From an uncultured Rhizobiaceae group bacterium (GTDB taxonomy: Bacteria; Pseudomonadota; Alphaproteobacteria; Rhizobiales; Rhizobiaceae), in NCBI GenBank assembly GCA_937930845.1, contig CALHBJ010000003.1, positions 62,001 through 126,000 on the forward strand: a stretch of DNA of 64,000 nt, in the 5' to 3' direction. The position numbers and the translations under genes were made by a program. This document shows positions 17,822-28,100 of this stretch, in pieces. The notes below the pieces were generated by a model that had not been told where the DNA came from, did no database searches, and saw only the letters and a list, made by a program, of their open reading frames with translations. Position 1 is the stretch's first letter, and every line of letters starts with the position of its first letter.

Positions 17822-17838
17822 TGCATATGAGATATGCG
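17822..17838. promoter_or_regulatory. Palindromic operator candidate upstream of the small RNA promoter
   Basis: TGCATATGAGATATGCG contains the perfect dyad GCATAT-GAG-ATATGC and is centred about 53 bases upstream of the predicted small RNA start, a usual place for activator binding. A third TGCATATCTGA half-like element follows at about 17843. The identical 17 bases recur at 34858-34874. Confidence 0.5.
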
Positions 17839-17882
17839 ATTTCTGCATATCTGACGTCACATCGCTGCGAACAAGGAATAGC

Positions 17883-18779
17883 TTAAAAATGCCAGTTCTT
17901 GGCCTGGTCGATGAGAAAGTCCCGAAAGGCCATCAGGCGTGCCGAATTTCGCAATTCCGATGAATAGGCGAAATAGGTATCAAAACTGGGCACATCAATA
18001 TCCGTCATCACCCGTTCAAGGCCTGCATGTTCTTCAACGGAATAGTCGGGAAGAAGTGCGATGCCTGCTCCGCGCTGAACTGCCCGTTTGATGGCCAAAA
18101 TGGAATTGATTTTCAACACGGGACTGCGCGCCCTGCCAGGGGGCATTCCCGCGGTGAGCAACCAGTTCACATCAGCCAGATAATTTGGGGTTTCGTCTCC
18201 CCAAACAATAATGCGGTGGTCATCAAGATCTGCGGTTGTGACGGGCGCGCCAAATCGCTGGATATATTCAGGCGTGGCAAAGACGTGGAAATGCACGGTG
18301 AACAGGCGGCGCTGGATGATGTCTGGCTGTTGCGGCTGGCGCAGGCGAATGGCGCAATCGGCCTCACGCATTCCAAGATCGAGTTCCTCATTGCTCAGTT
18401 TCAGTTCCACCTGAATATCGGGGTATAAATCAATGAACTGGTTCATGCGGATCGCCAGCCATGCCGAGCCCAGCCCTACGGTGGTGGTGACCCGCAGCGG
18501 GCCTTCCGGGCGGGCTTTGAAATCAGTTAGCTCACCGGCGGCAATTTCCAGTGTGTCGGTGACCTCTCCTGCAGCACGAAACAGAATTTCTCCCTGTTCA
18601 GTCAGGATCAGCCCGCGGGCATGGCGGTGAAACAGGGGGACACCAACTTCGCTTTCCAGAGAGCTGATTTGGCGGCTGATGGCAGACTGGCTAAGATTCA
18701 GGGTTTCGGAGGCGTGGGTAAAGCTGCCCGCCTTGGCAACTTTGTAAAATATGCGCAGCTTGTCCCAGTCCATCGGCAT
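17883..18779 (-). CDS. lsrB: LysR-family regulator LsrB / VtlR
   Basis: A 298-residue LysR-type regulator. The N-terminal winged helix MDWDKLRIFYKVAKAGSFTH and LNLSQSAISRQISSLESEVG matches LsrB of Sinorhizobium and VtlR of Brucella/Agrobacterium closely, as do the effector-domain blocks LRVTTTVGLGSAWLA, EELDLGMREADCAIRLRQPQ and the C-terminal IDVPSFDTYF and AKNWHF. In relatives it activates small RNA genes and redox, polysaccharide and host-interaction genes. Its position downstream of trxB is the rhizobial arrangement. A downstream small RNA with an upstream palindrome suggests a possible local target. Met 1 or Met 3 may be the start. Confidence 0.9.
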   Translation of the reverse strand: MPMDWDKLRIFYKVAKAGSFTHASETLNLSQSAISRQISSLESEVGVPLFHRHARGLILTEQGEILFRAAGEVTDTLEIAAGELTDFKARPEGPLRVTTTVGLGSAWLAIRMNQFIDLYPDIQVELKLSNEELDLGMREADCAIRLRQPQQPDIIQRRLFTVHFHVFATPEYIQRFGAPVTTADLDDHRIIVWGDETPNYLADVNWLLTAGMPPGRARSPVLKINSILAIKRAVQRGAGIALLPDYSVEEHAGLERVMTDIDVPSFDTYFAYSSELRNSARLMAFRDFLIDQAKNWHF

Positions 18780-18829
18780 CGGTTTAGCGCCCCATCATTC
18801 TCATATGTTGTGGCGCTACAATGCAGCGA

Positions 18830-18846
18830 TTGAACTGCCCGTTCAA
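18830..18846. promoter_or_regulatory. Inverted repeat upstream of lsrB
   Basis: TTGAAC-TGCCC-GTTCAA, perfect 6-bp arms, lies 51 bases upstream of the lsrB start and after the trxB stop. LysR regulators often bind such dyads to control their own gene; binding here is inferred. Confidence 0.35.
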
Positions 18847-18883
18847 CCGCTGAACTTCCACTCATTTGGAAAATCTGCCGGGA

Positions 18884-19849
18884 TTATTCGGCCGCGTCGG
18901 CCATGCTTTCCTGCTCGGCAATAAATTTTTCAGCTTCAAGGGCCGCCATGCAGCCCATGCCTGCGGCAGTGACGGCCTGGCGGTAGATATCATCTGTCAC
19001 ATCGCCTGCTGCAAAAACGCCTGGTATTTCCGTTGCAGTCGAATCCGGGGCTGTCCACAAATAGCCGGATGGTTTGAGTTTCATCTGGTCCTTGAACAAT
19101 TCCACAGAGGGCGCATGACCAATGGCGATGAAAATGCCATCGACCGGCATTTCCTGTGTTTCGTCAGTATTACGGTTGCGAATGATTGCGGTTTCTGCCG
19201 ATGGCACGAGACCATCCTTACCTTTGATTTCGACCAGTTCTGAATCCCAGATGATTTCGACATTCGGCTTCTTGAACAGCCGGTCCTGGAGGATGCGTTC
19301 GGCGCGGAATTCGTCGCGACGGTGGATGACGGTTACCTTTGAGGCGAGGCCGGACAGATACAGGGCTTCCTCAACAGCGGTGTTGCCGCCACCAACTACG
19401 ATCACATGTCGGTCTTTGTAGAAGAACCCGTCGCAGGTGGCGCAAGCAGAGACGCCAAACCCCATGAATTTCTGTTCGGATTCAAGGCCGAGCCATTTTG
19501 CCTGGGCACCGGTACAAATGATGACGGTATCGGATGTGAATGTGTCCCCGGATTCTGCCTCGAAGCGGAACGGGCGAACGTTCAGTTCGGCTTTGGTGAT
19601 GGTGTCATTGATTACGGTCGTGCCCACATTTTTGGCCTGGGCCAACATTTGTTCCATCATCCACGGTCCCTGAACCGGATCGGCATAACCTGGATAGTTT
19701 TCCACATCGGTTGTGATGGTGAGCTGACCACCCTGTTGCATACCGGCCACCAAAATGGGCTCCATCAGGCCGCGGGCGGCATAAATTGCTGCGGTATAAC
19801 CGGCGGGGCCGGAGCCAATGATCAGGACTTTTGTGTGATGGTGGGCCAT
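18884..19849 (-). CDS. trxB: Thioredoxin-disulfide reductase
   Basis: A 321-residue FAD/NADPH flavoprotein that reduces thioredoxin. FAD motif KVLIIGSGPAGYTAAIYAAR at the N-terminus, the redox-active CATC in SACATCDGFFY (about residue 140), the NADPH motif VVGGGNTAVEEALYL, and the C-terminal FAD block GVFAAGDVTDDIYRQAVTAAGMGCMAALEAE. ATG at 19849 was chosen since it gives the canonical N-terminus with GGGAGCAGG just upstream; an upstream in-frame extension of 81 codons is not conserved in the family. The gene is upstream of lsrB and divergent from the oxygenase gene. Confidence 0.96.
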   Translation of the reverse strand: MAHHHTKVLIIGSGPAGYTAAIYAARGLMEPILVAGMQQGGQLTITTDVENYPGYADPVQGPWMMEQMLAQAKNVGTTVINDTITKAELNVRPFRFEAESGDTFTSDTVIICTGAQAKWLGLESEQKFMGFGVSACATCDGFFYKDRHVIVVGGGNTAVEEALYLSGLASKVTVIHRRDEFRAERILQDRLFKKPNVEIIWDSELVEIKGKDGLVPSAETAIIRNRNTDETQEMPVDGIFIAIGHAPSVELFKDQMKLKPSGYLWTAPDSTATEIPGVFAAGDVTDDIYRQAVTAAGMGCMAALEAEKFIAEQESMADAAE

Positions 19850-20094
19850 GGCCTGCTCCCTATCGGGCGAATTGAGTTTTGCGGCTAAAGATATTGCCAG
19901 ATTGCTATGTAGGGTCACCTGATACCGCTGTTCAAGCAAATCACTTATTCGTCCCCAAAGAAGCTTGTGAGGGGAACTTATTGTGGCAAGTGTTGCCGAA
20001 TTGGCACCCCAAGATTGTGATTTGGATTCTTCAATTGCACCCCTGCCCATTGTCTCATAATAATTGCGTTTACGAACAGGACCGGGATCCATCC

Positions 20095-20757
20095 ATGAGC
20101 AGTGTTGAAGACGTCAAGCAATCCATTATCGCCAGTGTAAATGCCGCGCAGGGATCAGCCGACCCCTATGCCCACTACCTGATGCGTGACGTTTTACCCA
20201 CAGACATGATTGAGCCGTTGCAAGACCTGCCATTTCCGGCACCTTCGCTGGAGGGCATGTCCGGAACCCGCGAGATTCATAACAAATCGCGCAACTATTT
20301 TGATGTTGCCAATCGCACGACTTATCCGTGCTGCGATCTGCTGGCGCAGGCTTTGCAGGATGAAGAAGTGGTGGGTGCGATTGAACGCACATTTGGCACC
20401 TCGCTTGAAGGCACCTATCTGCGCATTGAATATGGCCAGGATACCGATGGGTTCTGGCTGGAACCGCACACCGATATCGGCGTGAAGGCTTTTACCATGT
20501 TGTTGTATCTGTCTGACGAAGAAGGACATGGCGCGCTGGGCACGTCGATTTATTCCGATGCCAATACCCATGTGGGAAACTCACCCTTTGAACCCAATCT
20601 GGCCATGGTGTTCGTGCCTTCCAACAATACCTGGCATGGTTTTGAACCACGCCCGATTAATGGGGTTCGTAAGTCGATCATCATCAATTACGTGACCCAG
20701 GAATGGCGGGCGCGGGAACAACTGGCTTTCCCGGAACAGACCGTTACACCAGCATAG
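20095..20757 (+). CDS. 2OG-Fe(II) oxygenase
   Basis: A 220-residue double-stranded beta-helix dioxygenase. Iron ligands: His-x-Asp in LEPHTDIGVKAFTML (about residues 125-127) and the distal His in NTWHGFEPRPINGVRKSIIINYV (about 182); the Arg ten residues later would bind 2-oxoglutarate. The family hydroxylates or otherwise oxidises proteins or small molecules. Substrate unknown. ATG at 20095 starts the conserved part; an upstream frame extends to 19879 but has no ribosome binding site or family support. It is convergent with the ELM1-like gene, eight bases apart. Confidence 0.85.
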   Translation: MSSVEDVKQSIIASVNAAQGSADPYAHYLMRDVLPTDMIEPLQDLPFPAPSLEGMSGTREIHNKSRNYFDVANRTTYPCCDLLAQALQDEEVVGAIERTFGTSLEGTYLRIEYGQDTDGFWLEPHTDIGVKAFTMLLYLSDEEGHGALGTSIYSDANTHVGNSPFEPNLAMVFVPSNNTWHGFEPRPINGVRKSIIINYVTQEWRAREQLAFPEQTVTPA

Positions 20758-20764
20758 CCTGATC

Positions 20765-21769
20765 CTAGGTTCCTGCCGCATATCGGGTGCGAATGGCGGC
20801 GACGATTTCCGCCGTTGCATCCATCTTGACGCCTGAAAACGGTTCGAGCGGGTGGCCCGGTCTGGCATTTCGTATGGCCCGCAGTTTTTCCATCTCATTT
20901 AGAAAACTATGGAGTTTGGATTGGAGGCGCGGGGGGCGGTAGACATATACCGGCGCACCGGTTGCCAGGCTCTCTGAGACCATATTGTGGCTGTCGCCGG
21001 TAACCAGCAGGATATCACTGTGGGACAAAATCTGCAGGTAGGGGTTTTCTCCTTCCCCGTCCCAGATCCATGCGGAATTTTCAGACAGGTTTTCCAACAA
21101 AGCCGTTTTCACGGCATTCATCAGTACGGGAGGGGTGCGCCTTGAAGCTGTTACGAGGACGGACCCGTTCCGTGCAGCTTCACGGACGATTTCAGCGAAA
21201 TCTCCCGCTGATTTGCGGTTCCATTTCACCGAACCTGAATTCCCGCCCAATATCACCCCGGTAAAGGGGCCGGGGAAAGGCGCAAAGCGCTGTTGGGCCC
21301 CTGCGTGTGCCCGGGTCAATGTGGTTTCGTCAAATCCGTGGGGCGATGTGTGTGTGGAAATCATGTTTGTGCCGGACAGGCCGTCATGAGTTGGTGCCCA
21401 GATGAAATCCGTCAGCCCCCGGCCAAGCCGGGGGTCTTTGAGATAAATGATCAGGGGTTTGAATGCGCTGCCCCTGTGTTGGCGAAATTCCCGCAGATAG
21501 GGCAATGTGCGTCGACCCGATGCGAGGATGACATCGGGCGCGGGTGGTTCAAATACGCTTTGGGCAGAGCCCCGTCGCTGGTCTTTTTGAACCCGTATGC
21601 CCGGCAAGGGCAGGGCATATAGCCAACCGGGCTTAACCACCCGTTCGGTAACGGAATTTGGGGTCGTGAGTTGCTGGGCAATGCCCCGGCATTGGGCCAG
21701 ATCGCCAATTTTTCCATCCGTGAGAATCAGGACTGTTGGCGCTGCTTGAATGGGAGGATCGCTTTTCAT
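20765..21769 (-). CDS. ELM1/GtrOC1-family protein, putative glycosyltransferase-like
   Basis: A 334-residue protein of the mitochondrial fission ELM1 / GtrOC1 family, which has a GT-B-like fold. Diagnostic blocks: LILTDGKIGDLAQCRGIAQQL at the N-terminus, PDVILASGRRTLPYLREFR, GVILGGNSGSVKWNRKSAGDF, and the C-terminal nucleotide-sugar-site-like ILLVTGDSHNMVSESLATGAPVYVY. Plant ELM1 recruits the dynamin machinery; bacterial members are common in alphaproteobacteria next to envelope genes and are uncharacterised. ATG 21769 is chosen over TTG 21781. Confidence 0.85.
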   Translation of the reverse strand: MKSDPPIQAAPTVLILTDGKIGDLAQCRGIAQQLTTPNSVTERVVKPGWLYALPLPGIRVQKDQRRGSAQSVFEPPAPDVILASGRRTLPYLREFRQHRGSAFKPLIIYLKDPRLGRGLTDFIWAPTHDGLSGTNMISTHTSPHGFDETTLTRAHAGAQQRFAPFPGPFTGVILGGNSGSVKWNRKSAGDFAEIVREAARNGSVLVTASRRTPPVLMNAVKTALLENLSENSAWIWDGEGENPYLQILSHSDILLVTGDSHNMVSESLATGAPVYVYRPPRLQSKLHSFLNEMEKLRAIRNARPGHPLEPFSGVKMDATAEIVAAIRTRYAAGT

Positions 21770-21823
21770 TGTGGTGGGCAAACGAAAGATTGGCCTCCCG
21801 GTTCAATTTTGACTTGCACCGGT

Positions 21824-22450
21824 TCAGGGAAGCGGAATTTCCGCTTCGGTTGGCACATTATAAGCTTTGATCACAGCAGGCCGTTTGGCCATTTTTGTGT
21901 ACCAGCGCTTCACATCGGGCAATTCATCCATGTTGATTTTTTGCCATTGCCAACGGGCACACCAGGGCCAGATCGCCATGTCGGCGATGGAATATTCACC
22001 AGCCACATATTCACGGCCTTCAAGCTGCTTGTCCAACACGCCATAAAGGCGGCGGGCTTCGTCGCCATACCGTTTTTCGGCATAGTCTGATTTGCCAGGA
22101 TTGAATTTCAGGAAATGATTGGCCTGGCCCAGCATGGGGCCGAACCCGCCCATTTGCCAGTTGAGCCATTCGATGGCCTGCCAATGGAGATGCGGATCGC
22201 TGGGCAGGAATTTGCCGGTCTTGGTGGCGAGGTAGTACAGAATTGCCCCGGATTCCATCAGCGACAAACCGGTATCATGGTCGACAATGGCTGGAATCTT
22301 GTTGTTGGGCGAAATCTTCAAGAATGCCGGATCGAATTGTTCGTCCTTCATGATGTTGATCGTGTGGACATTGTAAGGCAGGCCCATCTCTTCCAGAGCA
22401 ATGGATACCTTTTTGCCGTTTGGGGTTCCAAACGTATACAGGTCGATCAT
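21824..22450 (-). CDS. Glutathione S-transferase, Ure2p/YghU-like
   Basis: A 208-residue GST. N-terminal MIDLYTFGTPNGKKVSIALEEMGLPY with the Thr-Pro-Asn-Gly pattern of nu-class enzymes, ISPNNKIPAIVDHDTG (cis-Pro), LMESGAILYYLATKTG (gamma-Glu contact), and the C-domain marks LNWQMGGFGPMLGQANHF and YSIADMAIWPWCARW. Nu-class enzymes reduce disulfides and organic peroxides using two glutathiones. ATG 22450 follows AAGGAAG; an in-frame extension of 20 residues upstream lacks family similarity. Confidence 0.93.
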   Translation of the reverse strand: MIDLYTFGTPNGKKVSIALEEMGLPYNVHTINIMKDEQFDPAFLKISPNNKIPAIVDHDTGLSLMESGAILYYLATKTGKFLPSDPHLHWQAIEWLNWQMGGFGPMLGQANHFLKFNPGKSDYAEKRYGDEARRLYGVLDKQLEGREYVAGEYSIADMAIWPWCARWQWQKINMDELPDVKRWYTKMAKRPAVIKAYNVPTEAEIPLP

Positions 22451-22530
22451 GTCACTTCCTTTCCAAGAGGGGGTGGGCTTTCCAAGAGGAGGCTGGCTTT
22501 TGCTACTCATTGAGGAGCCGCGATGTTCAA

Positions 22531-23004
22531 TCAGATGTACTGGACTTTCAGAATTTCATAGGAACGGGCTCCGCCAGGTGCCGCCACTTCGACGCTGTCA
22601 CCTTCTTCCTTGCCAATCAGCGCCCGTGCGATGGGGGATGAGATCGAAATCTTACCCGATGCCACATCAGCTTCCTGATCGCCCACGATCTGATAGTGTT
22701 TTTCTTCTTCGGTATCCTCATCAATCAGGCGCACGGTCGCGCCAAATTTGATGGAATCGCCCGACATCTTGGACACATCGATCACCTCGGCGCGGCCGAT
22801 ATAATCTTCCAATTCGTGGATACGGCCTTCGTTGTGGCTCTGCTGTTCCTTGGCGGCATGATATTCCGCGTTCTCGGAGAGGTCGCCATGGGCACGCGCT
22901 TCGGAAATCGCCGCAACAATCCGGTGGCGATCTTCGCTTGTGCGTCGTTTCAATTCTGCTTCCAGAGCGGCAAAACCGGCCTGTGTCATTGGAACCTTTT
23001 CCAT
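22531..23004 (-). CDS. greA: Transcription elongation factor GreA
   Basis: A 157-residue protein of usual length. The N-terminal coiled coil enters the secondary channel of RNA polymerase, with the catalytic acidic tip in [17 protein letters not shown] (about residues 38-54); it stimulates cleavage of backtracked RNA. The FKBP-like C-domain has [24 protein letters not shown] and [26 protein letters not shown] precedes the ATG. Confidence 0.97.
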   Translation of the reverse strand: MEKVPMTQAGFAALEAELKRRTSEDRHRIVAAISEARAHGDLSENAEYHAAKEQQSHNEGRIHELEDYIGRAEVIDVSKMSGDSIKFGATVRLIDEDTEEEKHYQIVGDQEADVASGKISISSPIARALIGKEEGDSVEVAAPGGARSYEILKVQYI

Positions 23005-23219
23005 TGGAAGGCCCTCTTTCTCTTAACAACAATTCTTCACCGCAGCGGAGGCCGCGCGACGTTTCCTCATTTGGATGGAAATTTACTGCGGATCAGCGTT
23101 TGACGCGGCAAACCGCAACTTGTCGTGAGTATATGGGGGCAACAGATTCAGCGTCAAGTTCCTGCTTTGCCCCGTGTGCATTGATTTTGGTTGCTCTGGG
23201 GCTGCTCAATTTAGGCCGA

Positions 23220-24209
23220 TCAGCCCACAGACCTGTTTTCCTTTATCAGTCTTTGATGTTTTTCGACACTGATATTGGACCCGCATGCAACTATTCCAAC
23301 CTTCTTGCCAGCCAGCGTCGCGCGCAAGGGGCCAGCAAGGGCGGCGGCCGAGGCGGCGCATGCGGGTTCGGCCACGAGTTTGAGGGCGTGGAACAGGCTC
23401 TCCATCATTGCGCATAATTCTGCGTCTTCGACGCGCACGATTTTGTCGACATATTGTGCGGTGATTGAAAATGATTGGGGCAAAGCCATGGGCGCGCCGA
23501 GGCTGTCAGCTATGGTTGTTACGCTATCGAGTTTTACGGGCTGGCCGGTTTGGAAACTCTGCCACATCGAATCTGCGCCAAAGGGTTCAACGCCGTAAAT
23601 GGTGCAGTCGGGCAGGGCGGTTTTTATGGCGCTAGCCATGCCTGAAATAAAGCCTCCGCCGCCAACTGGAATGATTGCGGCTTCCATGTCGGGATGGGTA
23701 CGGGCGAATTCCAGACCGCATGTGGCCGCGCCCAATGTCATGAAGGGACTTTCAAATGGGTGCAGCATGGTGCGGCCTTCGCTGGCCACCAGTTCGTCAA
23801 CCTTGGCAAACGCATCGCTGACATTGTCTGCCAACACGACTTCGGCACCCAATGCCTTGCAGCCTTCAACGCGAATGGGGTCAGCCGTCTTTGGCATCAC
23901 AACCTTGGCGGACAAGCCTGCCGCCTGGGCACCCCAGGAGACGGCAAGCGCGTGATTGCCTGCACTGACGGCGGTTACCCCGGCCGCACGTTCCGGAGCC
24001 GTCATCGCGTCAATGGCCAACAAGACCCCACGTGATTTGAACGAACCGGCCTGCTGAAACAATTCGAGTTTTAAATAGGCTGTCGTTTCAGGGGCAAAGA
24101 TGTTTGCGATACGTGTGGAATTCAGCGTCACCGTGGGTGTTGCCACGATGCGCCCGGACAAGGCTTCGGCTGCGGTTTCAATCTGTGAAACAGAGGGGGC
24201 GGTTGTCAT
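23220..24209 (-). CDS. PLP-dependent serine/threonine dehydratase
   Basis: A 329-residue fold-type II enzyme. Catalytic Lys in QQAGSFKSRGVLLAI (about residue 57), SAGNHALAVSWGAQ substrate-binding Asn loop, the phosphate-binding PVGGGGFISGMASAI (about 176-190) and the ring-N contact near VACGSNI. It lacks the C-terminal regulatory ACT domain of biosynthetic IlvA, so it is probably a catabolic threonine/serine dehydratase or a serine racemase-like enzyme. The start has weak ribosome binding signals. Confidence 0.88.
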   Translation of the reverse strand: MTTAPSVSQIETAAEALSGRIVATPTVTLNSTRIANIFAPETTAYLKLELFQQAGSFKSRGVLLAIDAMTAPERAAGVTAVSAGNHALAVSWGAQAAGLSAKVVMPKTADPIRVEGCKALGAEVVLADNVSDAFAKVDELVASEGRTMLHPFESPFMTLGAATCGLEFARTHPDMEAAIIPVGGGGFISGMASAIKTALPDCTIYGVEPFGADSMWQSFQTGQPVKLDSVTTIADSLGAPMALPQSFSITAQYVDKIVRVEDAELCAMMESLFHALKLVAEPACAASAAALAGPLRATLAGKKVGIVACGSNISVEKHQRLIKENRSVG

Positions 24210-24379
24210 GGGGGGGGACCACAGTCAAATGTTGAATTGCTTTATGTCAAACGCAATTCCCACGCGACCGCAAGCCACACAATGTCGGCCTGGCAGGCAA
24301 ATTGCTGTTACCGCCCAACGGGTGGCCCAATCACTTATCAAAGTAACAAGTCCAGGATTGAGCGATAACAGGAGGTTGG

Positions 24380-25045
24380 TCAGTTCAGGCCGGAAACGAT
24401 GTCACGCCATTGGGAAGGCGCGATTGATCCCAAAATGGCGAAACCACCATCGGGCTTGGGTTGCACAATATAGGCAACACCCTGGGGTTCGGGATAAATG
24501 CCGGTTGCCGCTTCAAACGGGTCATCATGGCCAACGATGACCGTGTTTGTGCCCTTGGCGGGCGGTGACGACAGCATGGGAACCACTTGCCGTTTCATTT
24601 TTTCAACCTGATCGGCTGTATATTCTTCTGATGGTTCGAAGTTGAGTGCCGGATCTTTGCGGTAGGTGCCAAATGCGAGCTTGGCGGTTTGCCAGGCGCG
24701 GCAATATTGGCTGGAGACAACAGCGCCAACGGGAATGCCCAGTTTAGCAAATGAATTGCGGATGAGTTCAGCCTGTCGCCAGCCGGTTTCACTCAATGTA
24801 CGTTGGGTTGAGCAATTGTTGGGATCCGCCGATACCTGATCTGCATAGTCTTTTTCGGTCGCAGCGTGGCGGAAATAAATGACATAGCCACCGGCGCTGA
24901 TTTTTGGAACAATTTGCTTTGCAGTCAAATTGTCGTTTGCAGATGCGGTTCCGCAATAGGTTAAGCCAAGGGCAGTGCCAAGAATTGCTGTTTTGATGAA
25001 TTTGAGCAGGCGGAAACCGCGCCTGACATCAGGACGTTTGGTCAT
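24380..25045 (-). CDS. Secreted histidine phosphatase family protein
   Basis: A 221-residue protein with a signal peptide (FIKTAILGTALGLTYCGTASA, cleavage near residue 36). Phosphoglycerate-mutase-like core: the nucleophile His in YFRHAATEKDYAD (RHxxT form), SQYCRAWQTAKLAFG carrying the second Arg, and the second His in TVIVGHDDPFEAATG. It probably hydrolyses phosphate esters in the periplasm; substrate unknown. ATG 25045 follows GGAGA. Confidence 0.88.
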   Translation of the reverse strand: MTKRPDVRRGFRLLKFIKTAILGTALGLTYCGTASANDNLTAKQIVPKISAGGYVIYFRHAATEKDYADQVSADPNNCSTQRTLSETGWRQAELIRNSFAKLGIPVGAVVSSQYCRAWQTAKLAFGTYRKDPALNFEPSEEYTADQVEKMKRQVVPMLSSPPAKGTNTVIVGHDDPFEAATGIYPEPQGVAYIVQPKPDGGFAILGSIAPSQWRDIVSGLN

Positions 25046-25186
25046 AGATATTCTCCAATACGCGGGGGTCAAGGCCCCGCAATCAAAGGTTGCTGAGGCC
25101 TTGATCCTACAGGATTTGGAGAAAAATACTATTAATTATCAATAGATTAGAAATTTTCTAAAGTGGAGTATAAAAGTCGTGTATAA

Positions 25187-28100
25187 TCAGGCGGCGTCCC
25201 CAAAATACTCCTGCAATGGCGCCACGCCGATTGAACCATTGATCATGGCTTCGATGGCATCTGCTGCTGCAATGCTGCCTGATACTGTGGTGTAATAGGG
25301 GACTTTGTTCAGCAGGGCCGCCTGGCGCAGTGAGCGAGAATCCGACAATGCCTTTTGGCCTTCGGTTGTGTTGAAGATCAGGTCTATCTGGCGGTTGCGG
25401 ATCGCATCTTCGATATGGGGGCGGCCTTCGTGCACCTTGTTGATGCGCTCACATTTGACGCCATGTTCCTCCAGCACCTTTTGGGTGCCGCCGGTTGCGA
25501 TGATGCGAAAGCCAAGGGAGGCGAGTTTTTGGGCTGCTGGCAAGACGCGCCGTTTGTCGCCGCCTTTGACCGATATAAAGACAGAGCCTTCCTTTGGCAG
25601 GTCGTTTGACGCGCCAAGCTGGGCTTTGGCAAAGGCCAGGGCAAAGTCGCGGTCGAGCCCCATGACTTCGCCGGTTGAGCGCATTTCCGGGCCGAGCAAT
25701 GTGTCGACACCGGGGAAGCGGGCAAACGGGAACACGGCTTCTTTGACTGCAATGTGATGCAGCTCGCGTGAGGAAGGACGAACCGGCAGTGCCTGATCCA
25801 GCGTTTCGCCGGTCATGACCCGTGCGGCGGCGCGGGCAATCTGCGCGCCAATGGTTTTGGCAACGAATGGCACTGTGCGTGATGCACGGGGGTTCACTTC
25901 CAGAACATAAATGGTGCCGTCCTTGATGGCATATTGCACGTTCATCAGGCCCACCACATTGAGCGCCCGTGCCATGGCCTTTGTCTGGCGTTCCAGTTCA
26001 TCAAGGGTGGCGGCATCCAGCGAATGGGTGGGCAGGGAACAGGCGGAATCTCCCGAATGGATGCCGGCTTCCTCGATGTGTTCCATGATCCCACAAACAA
26101 AAACGTCTGTGCCATCGCTCATGCAGTCCACATCAACTTCAATGGCATTTGTCAGATAGGAATCGATCAATACCGGTGTATCGCCCGACACCACCACAGC
26201 CTCGTTGATGTAGCGTTCGAATTGGGCATCGTCGCGTACGATTTCCATGGCGCGTCCACCCAGCACATAAGAGGGGCGAATGACGACGGGATAACCCACT
26301 TTGGCGACGATTTCACGGGCGTCCTGGGCGGAGCGGGCGATGCCATTGACGGGTTGTTTCAGGTCCAGATCATGCAGCAGTTTCTGGAAACGGTCGCGAT
26401 CTTCGGCCAGGTCAATGGCGTCCGGCGATGTGCCCAAAATCGGCACGCCGGAGGCTTCCAGCGCATTGGCGAGATTGAGCGGGGTCTGGCCGCCAAATTG
26501 CACAATCACGCCCAGGAATTCACCTTTTTCGCGTTCGGCATGGATGATCTCCATGACATCTTCGTTGGTCAAGGGTTCGAAATATAGCCGGTCGGAGGTG
26601 TCATAGTCGGTGGATACGGTTTCGGGATTGCAATTGACCATGATGGATTCGATGCCCACATCGGCGAGCGCGAATGCAGCGTGGCAACAGCAATAGTCAA
26701 ACTCAATGCCCTGGCCGATACGGTTGGGGCCGCCGCCCAGGATCATGACCTTGCGCCGGTCCGAAATATCGGTTTCCGAGCGCAACTGGCCTACAAAAGG
26801 CGTTTCATAGGTCGAATACATATATGCCGTGGGGGATGCGAATTCAGCGGCGCATGTGTCGATGCGTTTGAAGGCCGGGCGGATATCCAGTCCGTGCCGG
26901 TGAGCGGTCACCGCCGCTTCTTTCATGCCCGCCAACATGCCAAGTCGCTTGTCGGAAAATCCCATGGCCTTGAGAGCCCGCATATTGTTTGCGTCATCGG
27001 GCAAACCATGGGTGGCCACGCGGTTCTCCATCGTGATGATTTCGAACATCTGGTTGAGGAACCACGGGTCTATGCGACAGAAAGAATGGATTTCTTCCAG
27101 AGACGTGCCAAGCCGCATGGCCTGGGCGACCTTGAGCAACCGGTCTGGTTTCGGCGTGCCAAGGGCTGCCCGAATGGCATCGCGATTGTCTTTGACCTGG
27201 CCTTCTTCTTCATAGCCTTCGATTTGAATGTCATCGAGGCCGGACAAGCCGGTTTCCAAGCCGCGCAGCGCCTTTTGCAGGCTTTCTGCAAAGGTACGGC
27301 CAATCGCCATGACTTCGCCAACGGATTTCATGGATGTGGTCAAGGTGTCGCTTGCAGCGCCGAATTTCTCAAATGCAAAGCGCGGTATTTTTGTGACCAC
27401 ATAATCGATGCTGGGTTCAAAACTGGCCGGTGTTGCGCCACCGGTAATATCGTTTTCCAATTCGTCCAGCGTGTAGCCAACGGCCAACCGGGCAGCGACC
27501 TTCGCAATGGGGAAACCTGTGGCCTTGGAGGCCAGTGCGGAAGAACGCGAAACGCGCGGGTTCATTTCAATCACGACCAGCCTGCCATCGGCGGGATTGA
27601 CGGCGAATTGAACATTGGATCCGCCCGTTTCCACGCCGATTTCCCGCAATACCGCAATCGATGCATTGCGCATCATCTGGTATTCCTTGTCAGTCAGTGT
27701 AAGCGCCGGGGCAACGGTAATGGAATCGCCCGTGTGAACGCCCATGGGATCGATGTTTTCGATGGAACAGACGATGATGCAATTGTCGGCGCGGTCGCGC
27801 ACGACTTCCATTTCAAACTCTTTCCAACCCAACACACTTTCTTCCACGAGCACTTCGTTTGTGGGGGAAGCTTCGACGCCTGAGAGAACAATCTCGTATA
27901 ATTCATCAAGGGTATAGGCGATGCCGCCACCCAGACCGCCCATGGTGAATGACGGGCGTATGATGGCGGGCAGTCCGGTTGATTCATAAGCGGACAATGC
28001 CTGCATCTGGGCGGTGAGGCGGTGTTTTTCGCGGCGGAACTGTTCGCCCGCATCCCATTCTTTCTGCAATGTGGCTGCATCGCCCTTGGTGGCAAAATGA

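Noticed and set aside
17530-17826. 98-codon minus-strand frame
   Set aside because: It reads through the small RNA and its intrinsic terminator, which would prevent its expression.
26681-27883. 400-codon plus-strand frame inside carB
   Set aside because: Complete antisense shadow of a strongly conserved gene.
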